Notes: generated by a model from the letters alone, not told the origin. DNA of 64,000 bases from Roseivirga sp. E12 (GCF_017592825.1 NZ_JAGFMD010000002.1:351656-415655); one strand, 5' to 3'; positions 24,635-35,469 are shown, counted from the first letter of the stretch. A program made the numbers and translations.

Positions 24635-26197
24635 TTAGGCCCTTTTCGAATTTAACGAAATAATCGGAATAATCACTTCCTCCATTGACACGCCACCATG
24701 TTGAAATGTATCTCGATAATACTTCACGTAGTGATTGTAATTATTAGGATAGGCAAAGAAAGTGTCGTCAGTTGCAAAGACATATGTGGTCGATACGTTC
24801 TGCTTTGGTAAATGTAATTTTTCTGGCTGTAAGGCCTCGAAAATCCCATTATTACCTTTGTAACCTAAGTTTCTACCCTGCTTATATCTAAGGTTGGTGT
24901 TAACACTTCGGTCTCCTGCGATTTTAAAAGGACGCTTGACTCGGTAAGTACCATGATCCGTGGTGATCATTACCCGAAGGCCTTTATCACTGATCATTCT
25001 CAGCAAGTCGAACAGTGGGGAATGCTGAAACCATGATCTTGTTAATGATCTATAGGCAGACTCATCGGCAGCGAGTTCCTTAATCATCCGGATGTCTGTT
25101 CTGGCATGAGAAAGCATGTCCACAAAGTTGTAGACAATCACATTCAATTCGTTTTGAAGAAGATTAGAAAAGTTATCATTCAGTTGTTTGCCTTGATTGG
25201 CATGAACAATCTTATGGTAGCTCATCCGAGCGTTGATATTATTCTTCTTGAGCTGTCTTTTGATAAACTCTGCTTCATTGTTATTCTTGCCTTCTTCACT
25301 GTCATCATCCCCTACCCATAAGTCAGGGTGCTTACGAGACATCTCTAAGGGAAGCTCGCCTGAAAACAGTGAGTTACGAGCATAGGCAGTAGTTGTCGGC
25401 AGAATTGAGTAATAGGTATCTTCTTCCTCGATATTAAAATAAGGAGCGATATCCTCTTCGATTATTTTCCATTGATCAAAACGCAGGTTATCGATTACGA
25501 TAAAGAAAAAGGGTTGGTCATTTAACTGTGGGAAGACCTTTTTCTTCATCAATTGATGCGATAAAATGGGCCTATCCCCATTGGGATCGTTCAACCAATC
25601 TTCGTATTCATCTTCAATAAATCGGGCGAAATTTGAGTTAGCTTCAACCTTCTGCATTTCAAGAACCTCTTGCATGCTCTTGTTTTCGGTCTTGTCAATT
25701 TCCAATTCCCAAAAAATGAGCTTCTTGTATATTTCAGCCCATTCCTTATGATCCATTCGATCATTCATTTCCATGCTGATAGTCCGGAAGTCCTGCTGAT
25801 ACTGCATATTAGTACGCTCACTTACCAAGCGCCTGTTGTCCAGAATCCGCTTTACGGAAATCAAGATTTGATTAGGATTCAGAGGTTTGATGAGGTAGTC
25901 AGCAATCTTAGAACCAATCGCCTCTTCCATAATGTGTTCCTCCTCATTCTTAGTGATCATCACTACAGGTAGAGAAGGGCGTTTGTTTTTGATATAACTC
26001 AATGTTTCGAGACCTGTCATTCCAGGCATGTTTTCATCTAAGAAAACCACATCGAAGTGCTCCTTTTCAACTGCGTCAATAGCATCGGCACCACTAGTCA
26101 CAGGAGTGATGTCATAACCGCGATCATTCAGAAATAGGATGTGTGGCTTCAAGAGATCTATCTCATCGTCCGCCCACAAAATGTTATATCTTTGCAT
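24635..26197 (-). CDS. porX: PorX-type response regulator/PglZ phosphatase
   Basis: A 520-residue protein with an N-terminal receiver domain (acid pocket Asp10/Asp11, phospho-acceptor Asp54 in FLDENMPG, Lys in LIKPLNP at about 108) and a C-terminal PglZ/alkaline-phosphatase-superfamily domain (about 205-515: FFFIVIDNLRFDQW, TTDHGTYRVKRP). This is the architecture and length of PorX, the regulator of type IX secretion in Porphyromonas and relatives, which acts with PorY and an ECF factor. It heads the tsaE-ald operon. No porY lies in this window. Confidence 0.92.
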   Translation of the reverse strand: MQRYNILWADDEIDLLKPHILFLNDRGYDITPVTSGADAIDAVEKEHFDVVFLDENMPGMTGLETLSYIKNKRPSLPVVMITKNEEEHIMEEAIGSKIADYLIKPLNPNQILISVKRILDNRRLVSERTNMQYQQDFRTISMEMNDRMDHKEWAEIYKKLIFWELEIDKTENKSMQEVLEMQKVEANSNFARFIEDEYEDWLNDPNGDRPILSHQLMKKKVFPQLNDQPFFFIVIDNLRFDQWKIIEEDIAPYFNIEEEDTYYSILPTTTAYARNSLFSGELPLEMSRKHPDLWVGDDDSEEGKNNNEAEFIKRQLKKNNINARMSYHKIVHANQGKQLNDNFSNLLQNELNVIVYNFVDMLSHARTDIRMIKELAADESAYRSLTRSWFQHSPLFDLLRMISDKGLRVMITTDHGTYRVKRPFKIAGDRSVNTNLRYKQGRNLGYKGNNGIFEALQPEKLHLPKQNVSTTYVFATDDTFFAYPNNYNHYVKYYRDTFQHGGVSMEEVIIPIISLNSKRA

Positions 26198-26247
26198 AGA
26201 TAGAATTTGGCAAGAAGCTCGAATTTAAAGTATTAAAAGCACAAAGT

Positions 26248-27477
26248 TTGAACAAAAAAAAGATAATCAATGATCCGGTCTACGGATTCATTACTATCCA
26301 AAGCGGGCTCATCTTCGACATCATCGATCACCCTTACTTTCAACGACTGCGAAGGATCAAGCAATTAGGGCTCACCGAGCTTGTCTATCCCGGAGCCCAC
26401 CATACCAGGTTTCATCATGCCCTAGGTGCGATGCATTTAATGACCGAGACACTAGAAAACCTCAAGTCAAAAGGAGTCGCTATTTCTACCGAAGAAATGG
26501 AGGCAACACTCATTGCCATTCTACTTCATGACATTGGACACGGGCCATTTTCTCATGCATTGGAATCAACGTTGCTGCAAGATGTGGCTCATGAATCTAT
26601 CTCTCACTTAACGATCGCAAAGTTAAATGACGAAATGGGCGGACGTCTTTCCATGAGCCTACAGATTTTTTTAGGAGCCTACCCCCGAAAGTTTCTTAAC
26701 CAATTAGTTTCCAGTCAACTCGATATTGATCGGCTTGACTACCTCAAAAGAGACAGCTATTTCACAGGTGTTTCCGAAGGTACTATTGGCGCAGAAAGAA
26801 TCATCAAAATGCTCAACGTCCATAATGACGAGCTAGTAGTTGAGGAAAAAGGCATATACAGCATCGAGAATTTCCTAAGCGCTCGGAGACTCATGTACTG
26901 GCAGGTATATCTACACAAGACCAGTGTCAGTTCAGAGAAAATGCTTATCAGCATTATCAAAAGAGCTAAACACCTAACGCAGCGAGGACAAGAAATTTTC
27001 GCGACACCAGCCCTCAAGTTATTCTTAAGACAAGAAATCAAAACTGAGGATTTTCAAAAAGAAGATGGGGTAATGGAAGCATTTTTAGCCTTAGATGACT
27101 ATGACATCTGGGGGGCCATTAAGGTATGGAGTCAGTACCATGATACCGTTCTTTCTAAGCTCTGCGAAATGCTTCTGAAGCGGGAGCTATTCAAAATAGA
27201 AATCACTTCAGAACCAACAAGCAAAGAAGAAATAGAGCAAATTGCGTTAACAGTACAACGCACCTATGGCATACCTGCCAGCGATGCTGAATACTTCTAC
27301 TCAACAGGACAGTTATCTAATAACGCCTATATCTCTACAGATCAAAAGATCATGATTTTGTCTAAGTCAGGAGAAGTCCGTGATGTGGTAGAAGCGGCTG
27401 ATCTACCCAACATTAAGGCCATGAGCAAAATAGTCCGCAAGTACTATCGTTGCTGGCCAAAAGACATATCTTTGTAA
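26248..27477 (+). CDS. HD domain metal-dependent phosphohydrolase
   Basis: A 409-residue protein starting at TTG (no suitable ATG); [15 protein letters not shown] is the usual beginning of this family. The HD metal site is visible: [11 protein letters not shown] (about 50-60), [15 protein letters not shown] (about 92-106) and later [20 protein letters not shown] (about 155). It resembles SAMHD1-like dNTP or nucleotide phosphohydrolases. It is divergent from porX (50 bases) and its end carries the lpxD promoter. The substrate is unverified. Confidence 0.9.
   Translation: MNKKKIINDPVYGFITIQSGLIFDIIDHPYFQRLRRIKQLGLTELVYPGAHHTRFHHALGAMHLMTETLENLKSKGVAISTEEMEATLIAILLHDIGHGPFSHALESTLLQDVAHESISHLTIAKLNDEMGGRLSMSLQIFLGAYPRKFLNQLVSSQLDIDRLDYLKRDSYFTGVSEGTIGAERIIKMLNVHNDELVVEEKGIYSIENFLSARRLMYWQVYLHKTSVSSEKMLISIIKRAKHLTQRGQEIFATPALKLFLRQEIKTEDFQKEDGVMEAFLALDDYDIWGAIKVWSQYHDTVLSKLCEMLLKRELFKIEITSEPTSKEEIEQIALTVQRTYGIPASDAEYFYSTGQLSNNAYISTDQKIMILSKSGEVRDVVEAADLPNIKAMSKIVRKYYRCWPKDISL
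27467..27474 (+). promoter_or_regulatory. Candidate -7 box (TATCTTTG) for the lpx operon
   Basis: The box matches TAnnTTTG and lies in the last codons of the HD gene, 17 bases before the lpxD ATG at 27492. A TTG at 27450-27452 could be a weak -33 element. It would give lpxD-lpxC/fabZ-lpxA its own promoter with a very short leader. Confidence 0.45.
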
Positions 27478-27491
27478 CCCACAATCGAAAC

Positions 27492-28514
27492 ATGGAAATA
27501 TCAATAGAACAGGTTGCCCAACTGATTGACGGTAAGGTTGATGGAGACGGCAATATCAATGTCAATCGCCTAGAGAAAATCGAAGAAGCAACCGCTGGAA
27601 GCATTGCTTTTTTGGCCAACCCAAAGTACACGCCATATCTGTATAGCACTCAGGCGAGTGCCGTGATTGTTAAAAACGACTTCGTGGCAGAGAAAGAATA
27701 CTCAACCAACCTCATTAGGGTTGAAGACCCATATTCAAGCTTTGCCAAGCTTTTGGAGGCATATCAGCAAATGACAGCGATTGTCAAAACTGGAGTCGAA
27801 CAACCTTCATTTCAGAGTGAAACTTCAACTGTCGGAGAACAGGTCTATTTAGGAGCATTTTCATATTTAGGAGATGGCGCTAAACTTGGCAACAATGTCA
27901 AGATCTACCCCAACACTTACTTGGGTGACAATGTGGAAATTGGCGACAATACCATCATTTATGCGGGTGTTAAGATATACGCCAACTGTAAGGTTGGAGC
28001 TAATTGCGTAATTCATTCAGGCGTGGTCATTGGCAGTGATGGATTTGGTTTCGCACCACAAGAAGACGGTACCTATAAGTCAATCCCTCAAACTGGCAAT
28101 GTAATCATCGAGGACAATGTAGACATTGGAGCCAATACTACAATCGACTGTGCTACAATGGGCTCGACTATCATAAAGTCAGGCGCCAAAATCGACAACC
28201 TTGTTCAAATCGCACATAACGTAGAAGTGGGTAAAAATACAGCCATAGCTTCTCAGGCCGGGTTATCAGGTAGTGCCAAAATTGGAGAGAATTGCCAAAT
28301 CGGTGGACAGGCAGGCATTACAGGACACTTGACTCTTGCTAATAGAACCATCATTGGTCCTCAGGCTGGAGTTCCAAAGACGATTAGTGAAGAAGGAAAA
28401 GTATGGTTTGGTTCGCCTATCATGGAACATCGCGATTTCTTAAGAATGAGCGTAACCTTAAGAAACCTGCCCAATGTCATTCAAAGGGTTAAGGAACTGG
28501 AAAAAAAGCTTTAA
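27492..28514 (+). CDS. lpxD: UDP-3-O-(3-hydroxyacyl)glucosamine N-acyltransferase LpxD
   Basis: A 340-residue acyltransferase of the third lipid A step, adding a 3-hydroxyacyl chain to UDP-3-O-acyl-glucosamine. After an alpha/beta uridine-binding domain (about 1-100) comes a left-handed beta helix made of hexapeptide repeats ([18 protein letters not shown] and similar) with the catalytic-region IAHNVEVG histidine (about 242). I chose the ATG at 27492; an upstream TTG would overlap the HD gene. First gene of the lpx cluster. Confidence 0.95.
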   Translation: MEISIEQVAQLIDGKVDGDGNINVNRLEKIEEATAGSIAFLANPKYTPYLYSTQASAVIVKNDFVAEKEYSTNLIRVEDPYSSFAKLLEAYQQMTAIVKTGVEQPSFQSETSTVGEQVYLGAFSYLGDGAKLGNNVKIYPNTYLGDNVEIGDNTIIYAGVKIYANCKVGANCVIHSGVVIGSDGFGFAPQEDGTYKSIPQTGNVIIEDNVDIGANTTIDCATMGSTIIKSGAKIDNLVQIAHNVEVGKNTAIASQAGLSGSAKIGENCQIGGQAGITGHLTLANRTIIGPQAGVPKTISEEGKVWFGSPIMEHRDFLRMSVTLRNLPNVIQRVKELEKKL

Positions 28515-28538
28515 ATTCGCGGAATTTTCAAAGAGTAG

Positions 28539-29927
28539 ATGAAGACAAAGCAACATACTATTAAAGAGCCTGTAACGGTATCTGGAGTGGGTCTACACAC
28601 CGGTGTAACAGCCAATATGACTTTCACGCCTGCGGGGCCAGATCATGGCATTAAGTTCCAAAGAATTGATTTACCAAACGAGCCGATTGTAGATGCTGAT
28701 GTCGACTATGTTGTCGATTTGTCCCGAGGAACTACTATTGAGCATAATGGTGCGCGAGTAAATACCGTTGAGCATACCTTAGCCGCTCTTGTAGGTCTTG
28801 AAATCGATAACGTATTGATCAAAATTGATGGGCCAGAACCTCCAATATTGGATGGTAGCTCCATGATGTTTATTGAAGCTCTGGAAAAAGTTGGCGTGCA
28901 AGAACAAAACGCCCTTAGAAACTTTCTGGAGATCAATGAGAGTGTGATCTATAAAGATGCCGACAGGGATGTAGAAATTGCAGCACTACCCCTTGATGAC
29001 TTCAGAGTCACTGTGATGGTGGACTATAATTCTCCAGTACTTGGAAGTCAGCATGCCTCACTCAATAGTATTGCCGACTTCAAGAAAGAAATTGCTTCCA
29101 GTAGGACATTTTGCTTCTTACATGAACTTGAGATGCTCTTCAAAAACAACCTGATACAAGGCGGTGATTTGAATAACGCCATTGTGGTAGTGGATCGCGT
29201 GGTAAAGGATGAGGAACTGGATTATTTAGCCGGGCTCTTCAACAAGCCTAAGGTAGAAGTAAAAAAAGAAGGCATTCTTAACAATGTAGACCTCAGGCAT
29301 CGAAATGAGCCAGCTCGTCATAAGCTGCTCGATGTTGTAGGTGACTTAGCTTTAGTAGGAAGACCTATCAAAGCCCAAATACTTGCAGCCCGACCTGGGC
29401 ATGCTGCTAATGTGGCATTTGCAAAGAAATTAAAGAAGGCCATGCTAGACTCAAAGTCAAATGTACCGCATTATGACCCTAGCATGGAACCTGTTATGGA
29501 CATCAATCAGATTACCCAGATTCTGCCGCATCGATATCCATTTTTATTAATTGACAAAATCATCCATTTGGATGACAACATGGTGGCTGGCATAAAAAAC
29601 GTCACTATGAATGAGCCCTTCTTCCAAGGTCATTTTCCAAATAACCCGGTAATGCCTGGAGTACTTCAGGTAGAGGCAATGGCTCAAATTGGCGGTATTT
29701 TAGTACTAAATACCGTACCAGACCCTGAAAATTACACACCATATTTCTTAGGAATTGACCGTTGTAAATTTAGGAGAATGGTCATTCCGGGAGATACTAT
29801 TAAATTCAAGTGTGAATTGACATCTCCGATCAAGCGTGGTATCGCCCAAATGACTGGCTATGCATACGTTGGAAATACTTTAGTTTGCGAAGCATCCATG
29901 ACAGCCAGAATTGTTAAGAACCCATGA
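28539..29927 (+). CDS. lpxC/fabZ: LpxC/FabZ fusion: UDP-3-O-acyl-GlcNAc deacetylase plus 3-hydroxyacyl-ACP dehydratase
   Basis: A 462-residue bifunctional protein. Residues about 1-305 are the zinc deacetylase LpxC (metal ligands in EHTLAAL and HRNEPARHKLLDVVGD), the committed step of lipid A synthesis. Residues about 316-462 are the FabZ hot-dog dehydratase (LPHRYPFLLIDKI, active-site His in GHFPNNPVMPGVLQVEAMAQ). This fusion is typical of Bacteroidota and couples lipid A and fatty acid synthesis. It overlaps lpxA by 4 bases. Confidence 0.97.
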   Translation: MKTKQHTIKEPVTVSGVGLHTGVTANMTFTPAGPDHGIKFQRIDLPNEPIVDADVDYVVDLSRGTTIEHNGARVNTVEHTLAALVGLEIDNVLIKIDGPEPPILDGSSMMFIEALEKVGVQEQNALRNFLEINESVIYKDADRDVEIAALPLDDFRVTVMVDYNSPVLGSQHASLNSIADFKKEIASSRTFCFLHELEMLFKNNLIQGGDLNNAIVVVDRVVKDEELDYLAGLFNKPKVEVKKEGILNNVDLRHRNEPARHKLLDVVGDLALVGRPIKAQILAARPGHAANVAFAKKLKKAMLDSKSNVPHYDPSMEPVMDINQITQILPHRYPFLLIDKIIHLDDNMVAGIKNVTMNEPFFQGHFPNNPVMPGVLQVEAMAQIGGILVLNTVPDPENYTPYFLGIDRCKFRRMVIPGDTIKFKCELTSPIKRGIAQMTGYAYVGNTLVCEASMTARIVKNP

Positions 29928-30706
29928 ATCAGCCACTAGCCTATATTCATCCTGAAGCCAAGATTGCAAGAAATGTGGTCATTGAACCTTTTGCTTCAAT
30001 AAGCAAAAATGTAGTGATTGACGAAGGCACTTGGATCGGATCCAATGTAACCATCATGGAAGGTGCGCGCATCGGCAAAAATGTAAAAATCTTTCCAGGG
30101 GCTGTAGTTTCTGCAATCCCACAGGACTTAAAGTTCGGTGGAGAAGACACTACCCTTGAAATCGGTGACAATACCGTCATTCGCGAGTGTGTCACACTCA
30201 ATAGAGGAACTGATGCTACCAACAAGACTGTAATTGGTAAAGACTGCCTGATTATGGCATATACTCACGTGGCACATGATTGTGTCATCGGAGATAACTG
30301 CATCATTGTAAACGCTGTTCAGTTGGCTGGACATGTGACCATAGCAGAATGGGCCATCATTGGTGGTGCTGCTGCAATTCACCAATTTGTGAATGTCGGT
30401 GCACACACCATGGTATCAGGTGGATCTTTAGTAAGAAAAGATGTCCCTCCTTACACCAAAGCAGGTCGTGAACCATTGAGCTATGCAGGAATCAATTCTA
30501 TAGGCTTAAGAAGGCGTGGCTTCTCTAACGAGAAGATCACCGAAATACAAGAGATATACAGATACATTTTCCTAAAAGGGCTCAACAACTCTAAAGCACT
30601 TGACTTGGTGGAACTTGAAATGCCCCCAACCAGAGAACGTGATGAAATAATCAATTTCTTTAGAGGATCAGATCGTGGTATAATGAAAGGTTATACTGCT
30701 CGATAG
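29924..30706 (+). CDS. lpxA: UDP-N-acetylglucosamine acyltransferase LpxA
   Basis: A 260-residue hexapeptide-repeat acyltransferase that catalyses the first lipid A step. The beta helix (about 5-190) includes the catalytic-region YTHVAHDCVIGDNC (about 106-119) and the GGAAAIHQFVNVG turn (about 146). The C-terminal helical domain has GLRRRGFS and a conserved YRYIF segment. Coupled to lpxC/fabZ by a 4-base overlap (ATGA), and followed after 1 base by an ABC ATPase gene. Confidence 0.96.
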   Translation: MNQPLAYIHPEAKIARNVVIEPFASISKNVVIDEGTWIGSNVTIMEGARIGKNVKIFPGAVVSAIPQDLKFGGEDTTLEIGDNTVIRECVTLNRGTDATNKTVIGKDCLIMAYTHVAHDCVIGDNCIIVNAVQLAGHVTIAEWAIIGGAAAIHQFVNVGAHTMVSGGSLVRKDVPPYTKAGREPLSYAGINSIGLRRRGFSNEKITEIQEIYRYIFLKGLNNSKALDLVELEMPPTRERDEIINFFRGSDRGIMKGYTAR

Positions 30707-30707
30707 T

Positions 30708-31325
30708 ATGAAAATAGAGGTTAAGGATTTAGGTAAAAAGTTCGTCAAAGAATGGATTTTTAGACACCTTGACTTCACTTTTGAAAGCACACATACTTAT
30801 GCCATTACAGGGCCAAATGGTAGCGGTAAATCCACCTTTATTCAATCCGTTTCAGGCTTTATCCCTACAAATGAGGGCTCTATACAGTTCTTTGATAACA
30901 ATGTTCTGATTCCAGAAGATGAGATATTTAAAACACTAGACATTATCACCCCCTATCTGGAGTTAATCGAAGAGTTCACATTGGATGAGTTTTTAGCGTT
31001 TCATTTCAAGTTTAAAGCGTTACAAGATGGATACTCACTGAATGACTTTATCGATAAAGTGTATTTGCAAAGTGATCGTCATAAGCAAATAAAGAATTAC
31101 TCATCGGGAATGAAACAGCGCCTTAAACTTGGATTAGCGTTTTTCTCCAAGAGTGAGGTTTGTTTTTTGGATGAACCAACTACAAACCTCGATGAACAGG
31201 GTATTGATTGGTATTTGGATAATATAAGGCCTCTTTTAGGAAAGAAGCTATTGATTATTAGTTCGAACCAAAAGCAGGAATATGATTTCTGTGATAATGT
31301 ATTGCACATTGCAGATTACAAATAA
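30708..31325 (+). CDS. ABC transporter ATP-binding protein, permease not adjacent
   Basis: A 205-residue ABC ATPase with Walker A GPNGSGKST (about 34-42), the signature YSSGMKQRLKLGLAF (about 131-145) and Walker B VCFLDEPTTNLD (about 150-161). It starts 1 base after lpxA, so it is probably translated with the lipid A genes. No permease gene lies in this window; the partner must be elsewhere, or the protein acts outside transport. A link to envelope lipid export is suggested by position only. Confidence 0.88.
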   Translation: MKIEVKDLGKKFVKEWIFRHLDFTFESTHTYAITGPNGSGKSTFIQSVSGFIPTNEGSIQFFDNNVLIPEDEIFKTLDIITPYLELIEEFTLDEFLAFHFKFKALQDGYSLNDFIDKVYLQSDRHKQIKNYSSGMKQRLKLGLAFFSKSEVCFLDEPTTNLDEQGIDWYLDNIRPLLGKKLLIISSNQKQEYDFCDNVLHIADYK

Positions 31326-31393
31326 GAATGCGTCATGCAGTGTGTATTTTTAGAATTTATGTCTATTATTGGTAACTGAAGATTAAAGTAACA

Positions 31394-31873
31394 ATGCGTA
31401 CAAAAACCTATATTTTAAGCCTACTTGTCCTTATTTCTTTCTCAGTAATTTCCTGTGGCGGAGGAGGAGGTGACGGTGACGACACCCCAACTTTAACTCC
31501 AGAAGAGCAAAGAATTGCAGCCATCGCTGGTGCCAATGGAACCACATGGGTTGCTACCTCGATTACTTTTGATGGCGCTCCGGCAACTGGGTTTGAAAAT
31601 TTCAGCTTGACATTAAGAGGAACACTTACAAGTAAGACTTATACATCTGCAGATGGAGATCCGTTATTTGGTGCCTCAGGTACTTGGGATTTTAACGGCA
31701 CCAATCTTGACCAGATCATTGTAGACAATAACACGAACAATGTTTTTACTGTGAGCAACCTAAATACCACTGCTACACCTAATACGGTGAGACTAAGTGT
31801 AAACTTTACTGCAGATGGAGGTGCTGCTGCTGGAACAAGTGGACTTTACGTCCTGAATTTACAGAAGCAATAG
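31394..31873 (+). CDS. Small lipoprotein, unknown function
   Basis: A 159-residue lipoprotein with a signal peptide and lipobox (VISC, Cys21) followed by a five-glycine stretch and an acidic linker (GDGDD), typical of surface-exposed lipoproteins in this phylum. The mature part is beta-rich and high in Thr, Asn and Gly, like lipocalin-type or SusE-like small domains, but I cannot name the family. It ends just before a strong bidirectional terminator shared with sdhB. Confidence 0.8.
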   Translation: MRTKTYILSLLVLISFSVISCGGGGGDGDDTPTLTPEEQRIAAIAGANGTTWVATSITFDGAPATGFENFSLTLRGTLTSKTYTSADGDPLFGASGTWDFNGTNLDQIIVDNNTNNVFTVSNLNTTATPNTVRLSVNFTADGGAAAGTSGLYVLNLQKQ

Positions 31874-31881
31874 TTTTTGTT

Positions 31882-31929
31882 AGAAGACATAAAAAAAGGC
31901 CTCATTTGAGGCCTTTTTTTATGTCTTCT
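31882..31929. terminator. Bidirectional terminator with perfect 22-bp arms
   Basis: Arms at 31882-31903 and 31908-31929 are exact reverse complements around a 4-base loop. A GGCCTC stem core with runs of seven A and seven T serves both the plus-strand lipoprotein gene and the convergent sdhB gene. Confidence 0.9.
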
Positions 31930-31937
31930 CTTTATAA

Positions 31938-32708
31938 TTATTTGTCCGCAGAAACACTAGCAGAAAGATATTCTCTATTCATTCTGGCAATGTTATCCAA
32001 GGAGATTCCCTTAGGACATTCTACCTCACATGCACCCGTGTTAGAACAGTTACCAAAACCTTCATCATCCATTTGGCTAACCATGTTTTGAACACGCTCT
32101 GCAGCTTCTACTTTACCCTGAGGTAACAGGGCAAACTGGGAAACCTTAGCAGAGACAAATAACATGGCCGAAGAGTTCTTACAAGAAGCAACACAAGCCC
32201 CACATCCAATACAGGTAGCTGCATCAAACGCTTTGTCTGCATCCGCCTTTGGAATTGGAATGGCGTTAGCATCTTGAGTATTACCTGAAGTATTTACACT
32301 TACGAAACCTCCAGAAGCCATGATTCTATCAAAAGAGCTTCTATCTACTACAAGGTCTTTAATCACAGGAAATGCCTTAGCTCTCCATGGCTCGATATAA
32401 ATAGTTTCACCATTCTTAAACTCTCTCATATGAAGCTGGCAAGTAGTAATCTCTCTACCTGGGCCATGGGCTTCACCATTGATATACATCGAACAAGAAC
32501 CGCAAATACCTTCTCGGCAATCATGATCAAATGCAACTGGGTCTTTGCCTTCATTAATCAGTTGTTCATTGAGAATATCCATCATCTCCAAGAACGAGCT
32601 GTCTGTTGAGATATCAGAAACCTGATAGGTTTCCATCTGCCCTTTATCCTTGTCGTTCTTTTGTCTCCAAACCTTAAGTGTAAGGTTCAATCCGTTTGTG
32701 GTTGACAT
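31938..32708 (-). CDS. sdhB: Succinate dehydrogenase/fumarate reductase iron-sulfur subunit
   Basis: A 256-residue iron-sulfur protein. The plant-type [2Fe-2S] ligands are in [27 protein letters not shown] spacing (about 64-85), and the [4Fe-4S]/[3Fe-4S] cysteines are in [11 protein letters not shown] (about 141-151) and [15 protein letters not shown] (about 203-217). It passes electrons from the flavin of SdhA to the membrane quinone site of SdhC. It is last in the sdhC-sdhA-sdhB operon, 27 bases after sdhA. Confidence 0.96.
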   Translation of the reverse strand: MSTTNGLNLTLKVWRQKNDKDKGQMETYQVSDISTDSSFLEMMDILNEQLINEGKDPVAFDHDCREGICGSCSMYINGEAHGPGREITTCQLHMREFKNGETIYIEPWRAKAFPVIKDLVVDRSSFDRIMASGGFVSVNTSGNTQDANAIPIPKADADKAFDAATCIGCGACVASCKNSSAMLFVSAKVSQFALLPQGKVEAAERVQNMVSQMDDEGFGNCSNTGACEVECPKGISLDNIARMNREYLSASVSADK

Positions 32709-32735
32709 ATGTTTAATTCTTAAATTCTCAATTAA

Positions 32736-34745
32736 TTACTTGTATGAACGTGTTTTCAGTTCGATGTTTTCGTACTTAAGCTCCTCTTTATGCAAGACTG
32801 CATCTGCAGGTTCACCTTTGTACTCCCATGCCGAAACATGTGCAAAATCATCGTCATGACGCATTGCCTCACCCTCCTCTGTACTGTGTTCTTCTCTGAA
32901 GTGACCACCGCACGATTCTTCTCTCAATAATGCATCTCTCGCGAACAGCTCTCCTAACTCAAGAAAATCGGCAACCCTTCCAGCCTTCTCCAATTCAGGG
33001 TTCATGCTGTCGTTGGTGCCTGGCACCTTAACTTCTTTCCAGAATTCATCTCTGATTTCTTTAATCTCGGCAATGGCTTCCTTCAACCCTTTTTCATTTC
33101 GGGCCATACCAACTTTATTCCACATCACCTTACCAAGGCGTTTATGAAAGTGGTCAACAGATTTGCTTCCCTTGTTAGAAATAAAGAAGTCGATTTTGTC
33201 TTTTACTTCTTTCTCGGCAGCGTCAAACTCTGGGCCATCAGTAGGAATAGTTCCTGTACGAATGTCATTTGATAAGTAATCTCCAATAGTATAAGGAAGT
33301 ACAAAGTATCCATCTGCCAAACCTTGCATTAGGGCTGAAGCTCCCAGTCTATTAGCACCATGATCAGAGAAGTTCGCCTCTCCAATACAGTAGCAACCTT
33401 CAATAGTTGTCATCAGGTTATAATCAACCCAAACCCCGCCCATGGTATAGTGAACCGCTGGATAAATCTTCATCGGAGTAGTATATGGATCGTCAGCTGT
33501 AATCTTTTCATACATCTGGAAAAGATTGCCATACTTCTTCTCTATAACATCTGTTCCTAATGCTTGAATCTTCTCTTGTGATGCATCATGGTGGCCATGA
33601 ATATTAGCTTGCTCTTGTCCGTATCTCATGATAGCGGCAGAAAAGTCCAAGTAAACTGCTTCACCAGTTTCATTCGTTCCAACACCAAAACCAGCATCGC
33701 AACGCTCTTTTGCCGCTCTTGATGCCACGTCTCTTGGCACAAGGTTACCAAATGAGGGGTACCTTCTTTCCAGATAATAATCTCTATCAGCTTCAGCGAT
33801 ATCAGTTGGCTTTAATTTGCCAGCTCGAATTGCCTCTGAATCTTCTTTTTTAGCTGGAACCCAAATTCGACCATCATTTCTCAACGACTCCGACATCAAA
33901 GTCAGCTTAGATTGCTGATCGCCATGTTGAGGAATACATGTTGGGTGGATTTGCGTATAACAAGGGTTTGCAAAGTGTGCACCCTTCTTGTGAACTTTCC
34001 ATCCCGCTGAAACATTCGAACCCATTGCATTTGTAGATAGGAAAAATACATTTCCATAGCCACCAGACGCAATTACCACTGCATGTGCAGAGTGTCTTTC
34101 AATTTCTCCAGTGACTAGATTTCTAGCTATAATACCCCGCGCCTTTCCATCTATTTTAACGACATCCATCATTTCATGACGGTTGTACATTTTTATCTTT
34201 CCTTTACCGATTTGTCTAGACATTGCTGAGTAGCAACCCAACAGTAACTGTTGTCCTGTCTGACCTTTGGCGTAGAAGGTTCTTGATACCTGAACACCAC
34301 CAAAGGAGCGATTGTCTAGTAGCCCACCATAGTCTCTTGCGAAAGGGACACCTTGAGCAACACATTGATCAATAATGTTTGCGGAAACTTCTGCCAAGCG
34401 ATGCACATTCGCCTCCCTAGATCTATAATCGCCACCTTTTACAGTATCATAGAACAAGCGATAGGTAGAATCCCCATCACCTTGATAATTCTTTGCTGCG
34501 TTGATACCACCCTGAGCTGCTATAGAATGTGCTCTTCGGGGAGAATCTTGATAACAAAATGCCTTTACATTATAACCAAGTTCCGCCAAAGTAGCAGCTG
34601 CCGAGCCTCCGGCCAGACCTGTCCCAACGACAATCACATCGATAGATCTCTTGTTGGCTGGGTTAACCAGGTTAATGTTATTCTTATAATTTGTCCATTT
34701 ATCAGCTATTGGACCTTCTGGAATCCTCGAATTTAATGTCGTCAT
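32736..34745 (-). CDS. sdhA: Succinate dehydrogenase/fumarate reductase flavoprotein subunit
   Basis: A 669-residue flavoprotein. The FAD-binding dinucleotide motif is [15 protein letters not shown] (about 40-54), covalent-FAD histidine region [14 protein letters not shown] (about 72-85), substrate-site HPTCIP (about 265) and the C-terminal [13 protein letters not shown] (about 621). This is the larger B-type flavoprotein found in Bacteroidota, paired with a single five-helix cytochrome subunit. It oxidises succinate to fumarate or the reverse. Ten bases after sdhC. Confidence 0.96.
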   Translation of the reverse strand: MTTLNSRIPEGPIADKWTNYKNNINLVNPANKRSIDVIVVGTGLAGGSAAATLAELGYNVKAFCYQDSPRRAHSIAAQGGINAAKNYQGDGDSTYRLFYDTVKGGDYRSREANVHRLAEVSANIIDQCVAQGVPFARDYGGLLDNRSFGGVQVSRTFYAKGQTGQQLLLGCYSAMSRQIGKGKIKMYNRHEMMDVVKIDGKARGIIARNLVTGEIERHSAHAVVIASGGYGNVFFLSTNAMGSNVSAGWKVHKKGAHFANPCYTQIHPTCIPQHGDQQSKLTLMSESLRNDGRIWVPAKKEDSEAIRAGKLKPTDIAEADRDYYLERRYPSFGNLVPRDVASRAAKERCDAGFGVGTNETGEAVYLDFSAAIMRYGQEQANIHGHHDASQEKIQALGTDVIEKKYGNLFQMYEKITADDPYTTPMKIYPAVHYTMGGVWVDYNLMTTIEGCYCIGEANFSDHGANRLGASALMQGLADGYFVLPYTIGDYLSNDIRTGTIPTDGPEFDAAEKEVKDKIDFFISNKGSKSVDHFHKRLGKVMWNKVGMARNEKGLKEAIAEIKEIRDEFWKEVKVPGTNDSMNPELEKAGRVADFLELGELFARDALLREESCGGHFREEHSTEEGEAMRHDDDFAHVSAWEYKGEPADAVLHKEELKYENIELKTRSYK

Positions 34746-34755
34746 AATTCCTTTC

Positions 34756-35442
34756 TTAAATCGCTGTTAGATGATGATACAGTGCAATGAAAATGAATCC
34801 GGCAGGGATTGCTATGGCATAAAGACCTCCAAGTTTCTTTATTCCCGGAGTATACTTCTCATGTCTGGCTCCAGCTGACTGAAAAGCAGACTGGAAGCCA
34901 TGTTTTAGGTGCATTGCCAAGAAAACAAATGACAATACATATAGACCTACTCTAATCGGGTCATGGAATTTATGCACTAATTCCTCATAATATCTGTACT
35001 CTCCGTTTATCATGCCTGACATGTCGCCTTGGATGTATTTGACGTTGATCTCTGGGATCCAAAAGTCATAGAAATGGAGACCTATGAAGCCCAAAATGAC
35101 CAGGCCAGACCAAATCATATTCCTTGAGAACCATGTGGAATTGGCTGCACCATTGTTCATTGCATATTTGACTTCTCGAGCATTTCTATTCTTGATTTCA
35201 AGGACAAATCCCATGACAAAGTGAAATACTACTCCGAAAATCAATACGGGTTGTAAGGCAAATTGTACCAATGGATTGGTTCCCATGAAATGAGAGACCT
35301 CATTGAATAAATCTGCGCTAAAAACCGATAGTAGATTGATAGCGAAATGTTGCAGTAAGAAAAGTAGTAAGAATAGTGCTGACAGTGCCATCGCGAACTT
35401 CCGCCCAATGGAACTGCTGAAGGTTTGTTTAACCCAACTCAT
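34756..35442 (-). CDS. sdhC: Succinate dehydrogenase cytochrome b subunit
   Basis: A 228-residue membrane subunit with five hydrophobic helices (about 13-38, 60-82, 107-127, 161-183 and 203-225), typical of B-type di-heme SQR/QFR enzymes. Histidines suited to heme ligation lie within or near helices (HFAINLL at about 28, VFHFVMGF at about 72, GLHFYDF at about 121, [12 protein letters not shown] at about 175). No SdhD is present, as expected for this type. First gene of the operon; the -33/-7 promoter lies just upstream. Confidence 0.93.
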   Translation of the reverse strand: MSWVKQTFSSSIGRKFAMALSALFLLLFLLQHFAINLLSVFSADLFNEVSHFMGTNPLVQFALQPVLIFGVVFHFVMGFVLEIKNRNAREVKYAMNNGAANSTWFSRNMIWSGLVILGFIGLHFYDFWIPEINVKYIQGDMSGMINGEYRYYEELVHKFHDPIRVGLYVLSFVFLAMHLKHGFQSAFQSAGARHEKYTPGIKKLGGLYAIAIPAGFIFIALYHHLTAI

Positions 35443-35469
35443 TATATGTTAGCAGTTAAATTTATGACT

